A stretch of 64,000 bases of DNA, taken from NCBI RefSeq assembly GCF_004353905.1, contig NZ_SMOD01000018.1, forward strand, positions 62,451-126,450. Direction: 5' to 3'. Shown here piece by piece: positions 51,605 to 61,344 of the stretch (positions are counted from its first letter, which is position 1; every line of letters begins with the position of its first letter). This stretch comes from Paraburkholderia guartelaensis. GTDB lineage: Bacteria > Pseudomonadota > Gammaproteobacteria > Burkholderiales > Burkholderiaceae. A program made the translations under genes and the position numbers. Below the pieces are notes generated by a model, which worked only from the letters and a program-made list of their open reading frames with translations, ran no database searches and was not told where the DNA came from.

Positions 51605-52291
51605 ATGATAAACCGGGTCATTTCAAGGCTCTCCGGGGTGGTGCTGGCATGCGGGGTAATCGCGGGCTGCGCTACGCAGGACCATAATCTCGCGGCATCG
51701 CCAGACGCATTCAACAAGGCGCTAGCCGACGCCGATACCGCGGCGAAGGGCGGCGATCAGGATCGCGCGATCGCGCTTTACCAGAAACTCGCTGCGGCAG
51801 ATCCGACGCGCGAAGAACCGTGGTCGCGCATCGCGCAGATCCAGTTCCAGCAGCAACACTATGGACAGGCCATCGTGGCGGCTCAGGAAGCGCTGCAGCG
51901 CGATCAGACCGATCGCGCTGCGAAGAGCGTGCTGGCCGTGGCCGGGTTGCGCGTCGCGACGCAGTCGCTCGGCGAACTGCGCCAGGATGCCTCGCTGCAG
52001 GGCGACGCGAAGTCCGATGCGCAGGCGCTCGCGAAGCAGTTGCGCGACACGCTCGGCGAAGATTCGCTGTTCCCGCCCGAGCAGGCGGATAAGCCCGCGC
52101 CGAAGAAGCGCCGCATCGTTCGCCATGTGCAGAAGCCGGCAGCGAAGCCCGTTGAAACGGCCGAGGCCACGCCGGCTGCACCGTCAGCGCCCGCTGCCCC
52201 CGCGGCTGCGGCTCCTGCGCCTGCTAAAGCGGCGCCGGCCAAAGCGGCTGCAAGCGGTGGCGCGTCCGATCCGTTTAGCGCACTGCGCTGA
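51605..52291 (+). CDS. T6SS-associated TPR lipoprotein
   Basis: The 228-residue product has a lipobox (GVIAGCAT near 22) and tetratricopeptide-type helices at about 33-120 (AFNKALADADTAAKGGDQDRAIALYQKLAAADPTREEPWSRIAQIQF). A low-complexity tail rich in Ala, Pro and Lys spans about 160-220. Burkholderia T6SS loci carry such a gene just before tssB. Since TssL here lacks a wall-binding domain, this lipoprotein could help anchor the complex, but that is inference. Confidence 0.75.
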   Translation: MINRVISRLSGVVLACGVIAGCATQDHNLAASPDAFNKALADADTAAKGGDQDRAIALYQKLAAADPTREEPWSRIAQIQFQQQHYGQAIVAAQEALQRDQTDRAAKSVLAVAGLRVATQSLGELRQDASLQGDAKSDAQALAKQLRDTLGEDSLFPPEQADKPAPKKRRIVRHVQKPAAKPVETAEATPAAPSAPAAPAAAAPAPAKAAPAKAAASGGASDPFSALR

Positions 52292-52351
52292 ACCGCGTGG
52301 CGGTGAATTGCTGACAACAGGTCTTGAACGACTCGAACAGGGGAGCCCTCG

Positions 52352-52906
52352 ATGGCCAAGAAAGAAAGTATTCAGAAGCGCTTGCAGAAAGTGCGGCCGC
52401 CGCGCGTCCAGTTGACGTACGAAGTCGAACTCGGCGATGCGATTGAGGTGAAGGAACTGCCGTTCGTAGTCGGCGTGATGGGCGATCTCGCGGGTCAGTC
52501 GGAAGTCGAACAGCCGCGTCTGCGTGACCGCAAGTTCGTCAATATCGACCGCGACAATTTCGACGACGTCATGAAGGGCATCGAGCCGCGCGCGGCGTTC
52601 CAGGTCGAGAACCGCTTGAGCGAAGCGGGCGGCAAGTTCGCCGTGGACTTGCGCTTTCATTCGATGGCCGACTTCAATCCCGACGAAGTCGTCGCACAGA
52701 TCGAGCCGCTGCGCCGTCTGCTCGAGGCGCGCTCGAAGCTCGCGGACCTGCGCAACAAGCTCGCCGGCAACGACAAGCTCGAAGACCTGCTGAGCGAGGT
52801 GCTGGCCAACACGCAGCAGCTGCAGGCGCTCGCGGGCAACACGGGTGCCGCCGGCGAAGCGGAGCGTGGCGAGCGCAACGAATCCAGCGACAGCAACGAT
52901 CAATAA
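52352..52906 (+). CDS. tssB: T6SS sheath small subunit TssB (VipA)
   Basis: The 184-residue product has KVRPPRVQLTYEVELGDAIEVKELPFVVGVMGDLAG and DRKFVNIDRDNFDDVMKGIEPR, the family core. With TssC it forms the contractile sheath. It starts 60 bases after the lipoprotein gene with a GGGGAG site and is followed 18 bases later by tssC. Confidence 0.95.
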   Translation: MAKKESIQKRLQKVRPPRVQLTYEVELGDAIEVKELPFVVGVMGDLAGQSEVEQPRLRDRKFVNIDRDNFDDVMKGIEPRAAFQVENRLSEAGGKFAVDLRFHSMADFNPDEVVAQIEPLRRLLEARSKLADLRNKLAGNDKLEDLLSEVLANTQQLQALAGNTGAAGEAERGERNESSDSNDQ

Positions 52907-52924
52907 GCGCCTGGGGAGATCGAC

Positions 52925-54418
52925 ATGAATCAGCAAACTGGCGCAGTTCGCGCACCGGCCCTGGAAGAAGCCCAGGCCGCGCCCTCGTTGCTCGACGAGA
53001 TCGTCGAAAAGAGCAAGGTGGCCAAATCCGAATCCGAGCACGCGCGCGCGAAAGACCTTATCGGCGAGCTCGTGCATCAGGTGCTGGACGGCACCGTGAT
53101 CGTCTCGAACAATCTGTCCGCGACGATCGATGCTCGCGTGGCCGAACTCGACCGCCTGATCTCGGCGCAGTTGAGCGCCGTGATGCACGCGCCGGAATTC
53201 CAGCGGCTGGAAGGCACGTGGCGCGGCCTCGATTACCTGTGCAAAGAGAGCAATACCGGCTCGACCATCAAGATCAAGGCGCTGCATGCGCCCAAGCGCG
53301 ACGTCGTGCGTGACTTCAAGACCGCCGTCGAATTCGACCAGAGCGCGCTCTTCAAGAAGATCTACGAAGAAGAGTTCGGCACGTTCGGCGGGGCGCCCTT
53401 CGGTGCGCTGATTGGCGACTACGAAGTGACGCGCCAGCCGGAAGACATGTATTTCATCGAGCAGATGTCGCACGTTGCGGCGGCGGCGCATGCGCCGTTC
53501 GTCGCATCGGCCTCGCCGGAACTGCTCGGCCTCGAGTCGTTCGCCGATCTCGGCAAGCCGCGCGATCTCGGCAAGGTATTCGACACCGTCGAATACACGA
53601 AGTGGAAGTCGTTCCGTGACGCGGAAGATTCGCGCTACGTGGGGCTCACGCTGCCGCGCTTTCTCGGTCGCCTGCCGTTCAATCCGAAGGATGGCGCGAC
53701 GGCCGAAGGCTTCAATTTCGTCGAAGACGTGGACGGCACCGATCACGCCAAATACCTGTGGTGTAACGCGGCATGGGCCTTTGCGGCGCGCCTGACCGCT
53801 GCGTTCGACGACTTCGGCTGGTGCGCGGCGATTCGCGGCGTGGAAGGCGGCGGCCTCGTGGAAGACCTGCCCACGCACACCTTCAAGACCGACGACGGCG
53901 AAATCGCGCTGAAATGCCCGACCGAAATCGCCATCACGGATCGGCGCGAAAAAGAACTGAGCGACCTCGGTTTCATTCCGCTCGTCCATTGCAAAAACTC
54001 GGACTACGCTGCGTTCTTTGCCGCACAGTCAGTGCAGAAGCCCAAAAAATATAGTACCGACAACGCGAATGCGAACGCCGTGCTTTCGGCGCAGCTGCAA
54101 TACATCTTCTCGGTGTCGCGCGTGGCGCACTATCTGAAGGCGATGATGCGCGACAAGATCGGCAGCTTCGCGTCCGCACAGAACGTCGAAGTGTTCCTGA
54201 ATCGCTGGATTTCGCAGTACGTGCTGCTCGACGACAACGCCTCGCAGGAGCAAAAGGCGCAGTTTCCGTTGCGCGAGGCGTCGATCCAGGTCAGCGAGAT
54301 TCCAGGCAAGCCGGGTTCGTACCGGTCGGTCGCGTTCCTGCGGCCGCACTTCCAGCTTGACGAACTGTCGATTTCGCTGCGGCTCGTGGCGGATCTGCCG
54401 AAACCCGCTAATTCGTAA
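52925..54418 (+). CDS. tssC: T6SS sheath large subunit TssC (VipB)
   Basis: The 497 residues are full length. Conserved blocks include LEGTWRGLDYLCKESNTGSTIKIKAL, EFGTFGGAPFGALIGDYE, EDVDGTDHAKYLWCNAAWAFA and RVAHYLKAMMRDKIGSF. It is the larger sheath subunit, which TssH recycles after contraction. Confidence 0.95.
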   Translation: MNQQTGAVRAPALEEAQAAPSLLDEIVEKSKVAKSESEHARAKDLIGELVHQVLDGTVIVSNNLSATIDARVAELDRLISAQLSAVMHAPEFQRLEGTWRGLDYLCKESNTGSTIKIKALHAPKRDVVRDFKTAVEFDQSALFKKIYEEEFGTFGGAPFGALIGDYEVTRQPEDMYFIEQMSHVAAAAHAPFVASASPELLGLESFADLGKPRDLGKVFDTVEYTKWKSFRDAEDSRYVGLTLPRFLGRLPFNPKDGATAEGFNFVEDVDGTDHAKYLWCNAAWAFAARLTAAFDDFGWCAAIRGVEGGGLVEDLPTHTFKTDDGEIALKCPTEIAITDRREKELSDLGFIPLVHCKNSDYAAFFAAQSVQKPKKYSTDNANANAVLSAQLQYIFSVSRVAHYLKAMMRDKIGSFASAQNVEVFLNRWISQYVLLDDNASQEQKAQFPLREASIQVSEIPGKPGSYRSVAFLRPHFQLDELSISLRLVADLPKPANS

Positions 54419-54560
54419 AGCCGCGCAAGCGTGCGAATGAGTTGAGCCGGAGCGGTCCGTCGTTCATCCACGGATCGTTCCGGGAAGCAACCCGGGGCAT
54501 CGCCCTCGGGCCCGCGTTAGCAAACTACCGTAAACCCCCACTCTGGGGAGTCGAGGCGTT

Positions 54561-55064
54561 ATGAAGGACATCTATCTAAAATTCGGCAATCCGGCCATTA
54601 AGGGCGAGTCGCAGGACAAGGACCATGCCGGCTGGATCGAAATCGATTCGTGGAATCACTCGATTCTGCAGCCGCGTTCGGCAACGGCCTCGACGGCGGG
54701 CGGTCATACGGTCGAGCGTTGCGAGCATGCCGACATGCGCTTCCTGAAGGACATCGACGTCGTGAGCCCGCTGCTTTATCAGCACGCTTCGGGCGGCACC
54801 ACCTTCGACGAAGTCACGATCGACTTCATGCGCTCGGACGGCGAGGGTAACCGTATCAAGTACCTCGAAATCAAGCTCAAATACGTGATCATCTCCAGCA
54901 TCACGCCGGAAGTGGTCGGCGAAGGGCTGCCCACGGAGCAGTTCTCGCTGAAGTATGCGGCCGTGCAGTGGAAGTACACGCAGCAGAAGATCGGCGGCAA
55001 CCAGGGCGGCAATGCGCAAGGCGCATGGAGCCTCACGAAGAACGACAAGACCTACGCGGTCTGA
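54561..55064 (+). CDS. hcp: T6SS inner-tube protein Hcp
   Basis: The 167-residue product has MKDIYLKFGNPAIKGESQDKDHAGWIEIDSWNHSI at the start and HASGGTTFDEVTIDFMRSDGEG and YLEIKLKYVIISSI further on. Hexameric rings stack to form the tube and carry effectors. The 142-bp gap after tssC is the largest in the rightward arm, so hcp may have its own promoter or processing site, as is common. Confidence 0.95.
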   Translation: MKDIYLKFGNPAIKGESQDKDHAGWIEIDSWNHSILQPRSATASTAGGHTVERCEHADMRFLKDIDVVSPLLYQHASGGTTFDEVTIDFMRSDGEGNRIKYLEIKLKYVIISSITPEVVGEGLPTEQFSLKYAAVQWKYTQQKIGGNQGGNAQGAWSLTKNDKTYAV

Positions 55065-55145
55065 CGCGGCGTGCGCAGGCGGCGCGCGCGATCGCGTGCA
55101 CTGCCTGCGCCTGTTTCATCTGGCTGACCGACTCTATTTGAACCG

Positions 55146-55625
55146 ATGAAGCGTTTCGAGCCAGGACTGCTTGACAAGCTCTTCGACGACGATCCGCATT
55201 CGCCGGCACCGGCGGCAGTGCGGCAGTTTTCGATCGAAGAACTCAAGGCGACCGTTGCGCGCGATCTGGAGTCGATCCTGAACTCGCGCATTGCGTTCAC
55301 CGAGCACGAACTCGCGATGTTGCCCGAGTGCCGCCGTTCGATCCTGACCTACGGGCTGAACGATTTCGCGGGCTTGAGCCTTGCGAGCCATTACGATCGC
55401 GCATTCATCTGCAAGTCGATCCAGCAGGCAATCGAGCGGCACGAACCGCGATTGCAGCGCGTAACGGTGACGCTCGAACTGAACGAGCGCTCGACCAACG
55501 CACTGTACTTCGCGATTCAGGCGTTGCTGGTGGTGCATCCGGCGCAAGAGCCGGTGAGTTTCGACGCGATGCTGCAGCCTTCGACGCTGCAGTATTCGGT
55601 CACGCGCGCACGCGCAAAAGCATGA
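55146..55625 (+). CDS. tssE: T6SS baseplate protein TssE (gp25-like)
   Basis: A 159-residue gp25/lysozyme-like baseplate wedge protein. It carries ELKATVARDLESILNSRIAFTEHELAMLPECRRSILTYGLNDFAGLS, with the ExR-type segment shared with phage gp25. It joins the sheath to the wedge made by TssF and TssG. Confidence 0.92.
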   Translation: MKRFEPGLLDKLFDDDPHSPAPAAVRQFSIEELKATVARDLESILNSRIAFTEHELAMLPECRRSILTYGLNDFAGLSLASHYDRAFICKSIQQAIERHEPRLQRVTVTLELNERSTNALYFAIQALLVVHPAQEPVSFDAMLQPSTLQYSVTRARAKA

Positions 55626-55695
55626 CGCAGCCGCGACCGGCGGCGCGCGACATGGCATGAAACAAAGGTAGTTTTGGGGGGGCGGGAGCGTACCG

Positions 55696-57534
55696 ATGGA
55701 AGAGCTGTTGCCGTACTACGAGCGCGAATTGTCGTTCCTGCGGCGTTATTCGCGCGAATTCGCCCAGCGCTACCCGAAGATCGCGGCCCGCCTCGCGATG
55801 ACGGGGGAGCACTGTGAAGACCCGCACGTCGAGCGGATGATCGAGTCGTTCGCGTTGCTTGGCGCGCGCATCAACAAGCGCCTCGACGACGACTACCCGG
55901 AGTTCACCGAGGCGCTGCTGGAGGTGCTGTACCCGCACTATCTGCGTCCGTTCCCCTCGTGCTCGATTGCACAGTTCGGCGTCGCGGGCGCGCTCGGCAA
56001 TCTCACCGAGCCGGCCGTGATCGAACGCGGCACGGAACTGAAGTCGCGGCCGATCCGCGGCGTGCAATGCCGCTTTCGCGCCGCCTACGACGTGACGCTC
56101 GCGCCGATCCGCATTTCGGAGGCGCGCTACGTGCCGGCGGCGATCGCACCGAGCGCGACAATCCTGCCGCCGAACGCAACGGGCGTCCTGTCGATCACGA
56201 TCGAATCGACGTCGCCGCAGTTCGACCTCTCTGCGTGGAAAAGCGGCGCGCTACGTACCTACCTGCACGGCGAGCAGTCGTTCATCGCGGCGCTCGGCGA
56301 CTGCCTGTTCGTGCATGCAATTGCCGCTTACGCCGAGCCCGAGCGCAATGGCCGCTGGCGCGCGCTCTCCGCGCTGCCGTTCGCGCAGGCCGGCTTCGAC
56401 GCGGCTGACGCGCTGATCGACTATCCGGCGAAATCGCACCCCGCGTACCGCCTGCTCACGGAGTATTTCGCGTTTCCGGACAAGTTCGATTTCGTCGACT
56501 TCGACCTCGCGGCAATGACCGCCGCGGCGGGGCGCTGCCAGCGACTTACGCTTCATATCGTGCTCAAGGACGTGCGCGGCGACTCGCACGTGGCACGGTT
56601 GCTCGACGCACTCGCGGCGCACCATCTGCGGCTTTTCTGCACGCCCGTGGTGAACTTGTTCAAGCAGCATGGTGAGCCGATTCGCCTCGATCATCAGGCG
56701 GTCTCGTATCCGGTTGTGGCAGAGGGGAGGCGCGCATTCGCCTACGAGGTCTATTCGATCGACTCCGTGCAACTGGTGCGGCAACGCGCGCACGAAGAGA
56801 CGGTCGTCGAGTTCCGGCCTTTTTACTCGCTGCGCCATGGCGAATCGATGCGTGCCGGTCACTACTGGTTTGCCCGTCGCGACGAATCCGTCGCACAAAA
56901 GAGTCCCGGCTACGAAACTGAAATCTCGATCGTCGATATCGACTTCGAAGTGGATACCGAGCAAAACGAAACACTGAGCCTCGATCTGACCTGTACCAAC
57001 CGCGATTTGCCCACTGCGCTCGCGACCGGTCTCGAAGGCGGCGATCTGTTTCTGGAGGGCGGCGCGATTGCGAGTAGCATCGCGCTCCTGATGCGGCCGA
57101 CGCCGTGCGTGCGCTTCGAGCGCCGGCAGGCCGCGCACTGGCGGCTCATTTCGCATCTCGCGCTCAACCACGTCTCGCTCGTGAACCACGGCGCCACCAC
57201 GCTCAAGGAAATGCTCGCGCTCTATGACCTGCGGCGCACGGCGGTGTCGGCGCGGCACGTGGACGGCATTGTCGACGTCGAGCAGCGCGCGGCCGTGCAA
57301 TGGTTGCCCGGCAAGCCGTTCGCGACCTTCGTGCGCGGCATCGAGATCCGCCTGACCGTCGACGAGGATCACTTCGTCGGCACTAGCCTCGGAACGTTCG
57401 TGCGCGTCATCGACGTGTTTTTCGGGCTTTACGTGCACATCAACAGCTTCGTGCAACTGGTCGTCGTTTCGCGGCGCACCGGCGAGGAGATCATGCGATG
57501 CAGCCCCCGCAGCGGCGAATCGATTCTGGCGTAA
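55696..57534 (+). CDS. tssF: T6SS baseplate wedge protein TssF
   Basis: The 612 residues start MEELLPYYERELSFLRRYSREFAQRYPKIAARL, the family signature, with HYLRPFPSCSIAQF later. The ribosome site GGGAG follows a run of seven G. The gene overlaps tssG by 37 bases. Confidence 0.95.
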   Translation: MEELLPYYERELSFLRRYSREFAQRYPKIAARLAMTGEHCEDPHVERMIESFALLGARINKRLDDDYPEFTEALLEVLYPHYLRPFPSCSIAQFGVAGALGNLTEPAVIERGTELKSRPIRGVQCRFRAAYDVTLAPIRISEARYVPAAIAPSATILPPNATGVLSITIESTSPQFDLSAWKSGALRTYLHGEQSFIAALGDCLFVHAIAAYAEPERNGRWRALSALPFAQAGFDAADALIDYPAKSHPAYRLLTEYFAFPDKFDFVDFDLAAMTAAAGRCQRLTLHIVLKDVRGDSHVARLLDALAAHHLRLFCTPVVNLFKQHGEPIRLDHQAVSYPVVAEGRRAFAYEVYSIDSVQLVRQRAHEETVVEFRPFYSLRHGESMRAGHYWFARRDESVAQKSPGYETEISIVDIDFEVDTEQNETLSLDLTCTNRDLPTALATGLEGGDLFLEGGAIASSIALLMRPTPCVRFERRQAAHWRLISHLALNHVSLVNHGATTLKEMLALYDLRRTAVSARHVDGIVDVEQRAAVQWLPGKPFATFVRGIEIRLTVDEDHFVGTSLGTFVRVIDVFFGLYVHINSFVQLVVVSRRTGEEIMRCSPRSGESILA

Positions 57535-58583
57535 TCGAGCGGCTGCTCGATGAGCCGCACCGCTTTGGGTTCTTCCAGGCGGTGCGCCTGCTCGAGCGCT
57601 GGTTCGTCGACAAGGCCGGCGCGCGGCAGCGCGACGTGCTCCCACAGCGAATCGGCTTTCGCAACACGCTGTCGCTCGCGTTTCCGGCCAGCGAAATTGC
57701 GGGCGCCGTGTCTTATGACGCGGCCGGCGCGCCGCTGGCCGATGCCGAGAAACGCTCGGCCGCGCTCGATGCGGGCGAGCTCGAACGCGTGGATCTCACG
57801 CCCGCGTTCTTCGGGCTGCTGGGCGCGCAAGGCGCGCTGCCGCTGAACTACACCGAGCAGATCGTCGCGCGCGAGCAATTGCGGCGCGACCGCGCGGCAC
57901 GCGAGTTTTTCGACGTGTTCTCGAACCGCGCCACGGCGCTGTTCTATTCGGCGTGGAAAAAGTATCGGCTTCCGTTGCACTACGAACTCGATCGCGACGA
58001 ACGCTATCTGCCACTGCTGCTCGCGCTTGCGGGTGTGGCCAACGACGCGTCGCGCGAGAGCCTGCAGGACGGTGGCGGCGCGCTCTTCGACGAGGCGATC
58101 GCGGGGCATGCGGTGGCCGCGCGTCATCAGCCGGTTTCCGCCGCGTATCTGCGCCAGACGCTCTCCGACTATTTCGGCGTGCCCGTGCAAGTCGAACAGT
58201 TCGTAGGCAAGTGGTACGACGTGCCGCCCGATCAGCTTTCCATGCTCGGCCAGCGCAACGTGATGCTCGGCGCAACGGCGCTTGCGGGCGAGCGCGTCTG
58301 GCAACGCGACATGCGTGCGCGCCTCGTGATCGGGCCGCTTTCGAAGACCGACTATGAGGCCTTCCTGCCGGGCGCGGAACACGCGCTCGCACTCGAACGC
58401 ATGCTCACGCTGGTCGCGCGCGTGACGCTCGAATACGAGGTGCTGCTGGTGCTGCGCCGCGAGGAAGTTGGGCCAAGCCGCCTGGGCGCCGGCGCGCGTC
58501 TCGGCTGGGATGCTTTCCTTTGCACGCACGAAGCCGACCGCGACCGCCGCGACGCACGCTACGAACTGCACGTCATTCATTGA
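57498..58583 (+). CDS. tssG: T6SS baseplate wedge protein TssG
   Basis: The 361-residue product has VIERLLDEPHRFGFFQAVRLLERWF and FFGLLGAQGALPLNYTEQI, both conserved in TssG. The start inside tssF follows a GGAG site. It pairs with TssF in the wedge. Confidence 0.94.
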   Translation: MQPPQRRIDSGVIERLLDEPHRFGFFQAVRLLERWFVDKAGARQRDVLPQRIGFRNTLSLAFPASEIAGAVSYDAAGAPLADAEKRSAALDAGELERVDLTPAFFGLLGAQGALPLNYTEQIVAREQLRRDRAAREFFDVFSNRATALFYSAWKKYRLPLHYELDRDERYLPLLLALAGVANDASRESLQDGGGALFDEAIAGHAVAARHQPVSAAYLRQTLSDYFGVPVQVEQFVGKWYDVPPDQLSMLGQRNVMLGATALAGERVWQRDMRARLVIGPLSKTDYEAFLPGAEHALALERMLTLVARVTLEYEVLLVLRREEVGPSRLGAGARLGWDAFLCTHEADRDRRDARYELHVIH

Positions 58584-58614
58584 ACACAAGAGACCCGAGG
58601 CCGGACCGGACGAC

Positions 58615-61275
58615 ATGAGCACGCCCCTGAAAACCCTGATCGCGAAGCTGAACACGACCTGCCGGCTGGCTACCGAGCGTGCGGCGAGTGCGTGCCTGTC
58701 GCGCGGACACTACGAAGTGGACCTCGAGCACGTGCTGCTCGCGCTGCTCGAAGAACCGGCCAGCGACCTCGCCTGCGTGCTGCGTGCGTCGCGCATCGAT
58801 GCGCATGCGCTGCGTGCGGATCTGGAGCGCGAACTGCAACGCCTCAAGACGGGCAATACACGTACGCCGGTGTTCTCGCCGCATTTGATCGCGCTGTTCG
58901 AGCAGGCCTGGCTCATCGCGTCGCTCGACTCGCAGATCGGGCGCATCCGCTCCGGTCATCTGCTGCTCGCGCTCTTGAGCGCGCCCGATCTCGCGCAGTT
59001 CGCGCAGCGCATGTCAGCGCGTTTCGCCGAGGTTCCAGTCGCCGAACTCAAGCATCGCTTCGAGGAAGTGACGCACGGCTCGGTCGAGGTCGAGCCGGTC
59101 GAAGGCGCGGCAGAAGCCGGTAGTGAAGTCGCGAGCGTAACGAGTATCGCTCCTTCGAAAACGCCCGCGCTCGATACCTACACGACCGACCTGACTCAGC
59201 GCGCGCGCGAGGGGCTCGTCGACCCGGTGATCGGGCGCGAAGCGGAAATCCGCCAGACGATCGACATCCTGATGCGCCGCCGCCAGAACAACCCGATTCT
59301 CACCGGCGAGCCGGGTGTGGGCAAGACGGCTGTGGTGGAAGGGCTCGCACTGCGCATCGCCGCGGGCGACGTGCCAGAGGCGCTGTGCGGCGTTGTGCTG
59401 CGCGTGCTGGACATGGGGCTGCTGCAGGCTGGCGCGAGCGTGAAGGGCGAGTTCGAAAACCGTCTGAAGAGCGTGATCGACGAGGTGAAGAAAAGTGCAC
59501 AGCCCATTGTGCTCTTCATCGACGAGGCACACACCATCATTGGAGCAGGCGGCCAGGCGGGCCAGAACGATGCGGCGAACCTGCTCAAGCCCGCACTCGC
59601 GCGTGGCGAGCTGCGCACGATCGCTGCGACTACGTGGAGCGAGTACAAGCGCTACTTCGAGAAAGATGCGGCGCTGGCGCGGCGTTTTCAGGTGGTCAAG
59701 ATCGAGGAGCCGGACGAAACGCTCGCGGCAGCCATGCTGCGCGGTATGGTGGGGCTCATGGAGCGCCACTTCGACGTGCGCATTCTCGACGAGGCAATCA
59801 CCGAGGCCGTGCGGCTGTCGCATCGGTATATCAGCGCGCGGCAACTGCCCGACAAGGCCGTGAGCGTGCTCGATACCGCGTGCGCCAGGGTGGCGCTCGC
59901 GCAGGGCGCGACGCCCGGCGCGATCGACGACGGCAAGAAGCGCATCGAACGTATCGAAGCGGAGATCGCTTCGCTCGAGCGGGAAACCGTGCATGGCGCC
60001 GAGCATGAGGAGCGCCTCGCGGCGCTGCGCGAGGCGCGCGACACTGCCGCTCGCGAACTGGCAGAAAGCGAGACGCGCCACGCCGAGGAGCGCGAACTCG
60101 TGGCGCAGATCACGAAACTGCGCGGCCAGATCGACTCGGCGCGCGAAGACAGTACGTCATCCGAACGAATGCGCGACGCCGATGCCGCGCGCGAATCGTT
60201 GCCGTCGCTCATCGCGCGCCTGCACACGCTGCAACAGAACGCGCCGATGGTGCCGCTGCAGGTCGATGCGCACGTGGTGGCGGAAATCGTCGCTTCATGG
60301 ACCGGCATTCCGCTTGGCCGCATGGTGAAGGATGAAATCCAGACCATGCTGAATCTTCATCCGTTGCTGGCCGACCGCGTGATCGGCCAGGATCACGCGC
60401 TCGAAGCCATCGCGCAGCGCGTGCGCACGGCGGGCGCGAATCTGGAGGACCCGAACAAGCCGCGTGGCGTCTTCATGTTCGTGGGACCGTCCGGCGTGGG
60501 CAAGACGGAGACGGCGCTCGCATTGGCCGACATTCTCTACGGCGGCGAGCGCAAGCTCATCACCATCAATATGAGCGAGTATCAGGAGGCGCACAGCGTG
60601 TCGGGCCTGAAGGGCTCGCCGCCCGGCTATGTAGGCTACGGCGAAGGTGGCGTGCTGACCGAGGCCGTGCGCCGCAATCCGTATTCCGTCGTGCTGCTCG
60701 ACGAAGTGGAAAAGGCTCATCCCGACGTGCTGGAAATGTTCTTCCAGGTTTTCGACAAAGGCACGATGGACGACGCCGAGGGCCGCGCGATCGATTTTCG
60801 CAACACGCTCATCATTCTCACGTCGAATGTGGGTTCGACTGCCGTCATGCAGGCCTGCCTGAACAAGTCCGATGAAGAACTGCCTGACGCTGAGGCGCTG
60901 GCAGAGCTGCTGCGCCCGCAACTGTACAAGTCGTTCAAACCCGCTTTCCTCGGCCGCATGAAAGTCGTGCCGTATTACCCGATCTCCGACGATGTGCTCG
61001 CTGAGATCATCGAGCTGAAGCTCGAGCGCATTCGCCGCCGCGTCGAGGCGAACCATGGCGCGACGTTCGAATGGGACGAGTCGCTCGTCGATGCGGTGCT
61101 CGCACGATGCACTGAAGTCGATTCGGGCGCGCGCAACGTCGACCACATTTTGAACGGCACGCTCTTGCCGGAACTCGCACAGCAGATTCTGGAGCGCATC
61201 GCGCAGGGCACATCGCTCGCGCGTGTGAGCGTGCGCGCCGATGATGCAGGTGAGTTCGAGTACGCGGTGCAATGA
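58615..61275 (+). CDS. tssH: T6SS sheath-disassembly ATPase TssH (ClpV)
   Basis: The 886-residue product is a Clp/Hsp100 AAA+ ATPase that strips contracted sheaths. The N-terminal repeat domain is at 1-160. First ATPase domain: Walker A GEPGVGKT at 231-238 and Walker B VLFIDEAH. A middle coiled coil spans about 440-530. Second ATPase domain: Walker A GPSGVGKT at 624-631 and VVLLDEVEKAHP. The start is the ATG at 58615, where the ClpV N-domain begins; the frame opens earlier inside tssG. Confidence 0.95.
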   Translation: MSTPLKTLIAKLNTTCRLATERAASACLSRGHYEVDLEHVLLALLEEPASDLACVLRASRIDAHALRADLERELQRLKTGNTRTPVFSPHLIALFEQAWLIASLDSQIGRIRSGHLLLALLSAPDLAQFAQRMSARFAEVPVAELKHRFEEVTHGSVEVEPVEGAAEAGSEVASVTSIAPSKTPALDTYTTDLTQRAREGLVDPVIGREAEIRQTIDILMRRRQNNPILTGEPGVGKTAVVEGLALRIAAGDVPEALCGVVLRVLDMGLLQAGASVKGEFENRLKSVIDEVKKSAQPIVLFIDEAHTIIGAGGQAGQNDAANLLKPALARGELRTIAATTWSEYKRYFEKDAALARRFQVVKIEEPDETLAAAMLRGMVGLMERHFDVRILDEAITEAVRLSHRYISARQLPDKAVSVLDTACARVALAQGATPGAIDDGKKRIERIEAEIASLERETVHGAEHEERLAALREARDTAARELAESETRHAEERELVAQITKLRGQIDSAREDSTSSERMRDADAARESLPSLIARLHTLQQNAPMVPLQVDAHVVAEIVASWTGIPLGRMVKDEIQTMLNLHPLLADRVIGQDHALEAIAQRVRTAGANLEDPNKPRGVFMFVGPSGVGKTETALALADILYGGERKLITINMSEYQEAHSVSGLKGSPPGYVGYGEGGVLTEAVRRNPYSVVLLDEVEKAHPDVLEMFFQVFDKGTMDDAEGRAIDFRNTLIILTSNVGSTAVMQACLNKSDEELPDAEALAELLRPQLYKSFKPAFLGRMKVVPYYPISDDVLAEIIELKLERIRRRVEANHGATFEWDESLVDAVLARCTEVDSGARNVDHILNGTLLPELAQQILERIAQGTSLARVSVRADDAGEFEYAVQ

Positions 61276-61344
61276 CCATGACCATGAAACGCGGCCGCCG
61301 CGCTTCGCTCGAAGCCCGCCGCCTTAGCCCTTTTGTAGAACGCC

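Noticed and set aside
55672..55682. Run of seven G before tssF as a phase-variation tract
   Set aside because: It lies in the untranslated gap before the ribosome site and is short; switching of the frame is not possible there.
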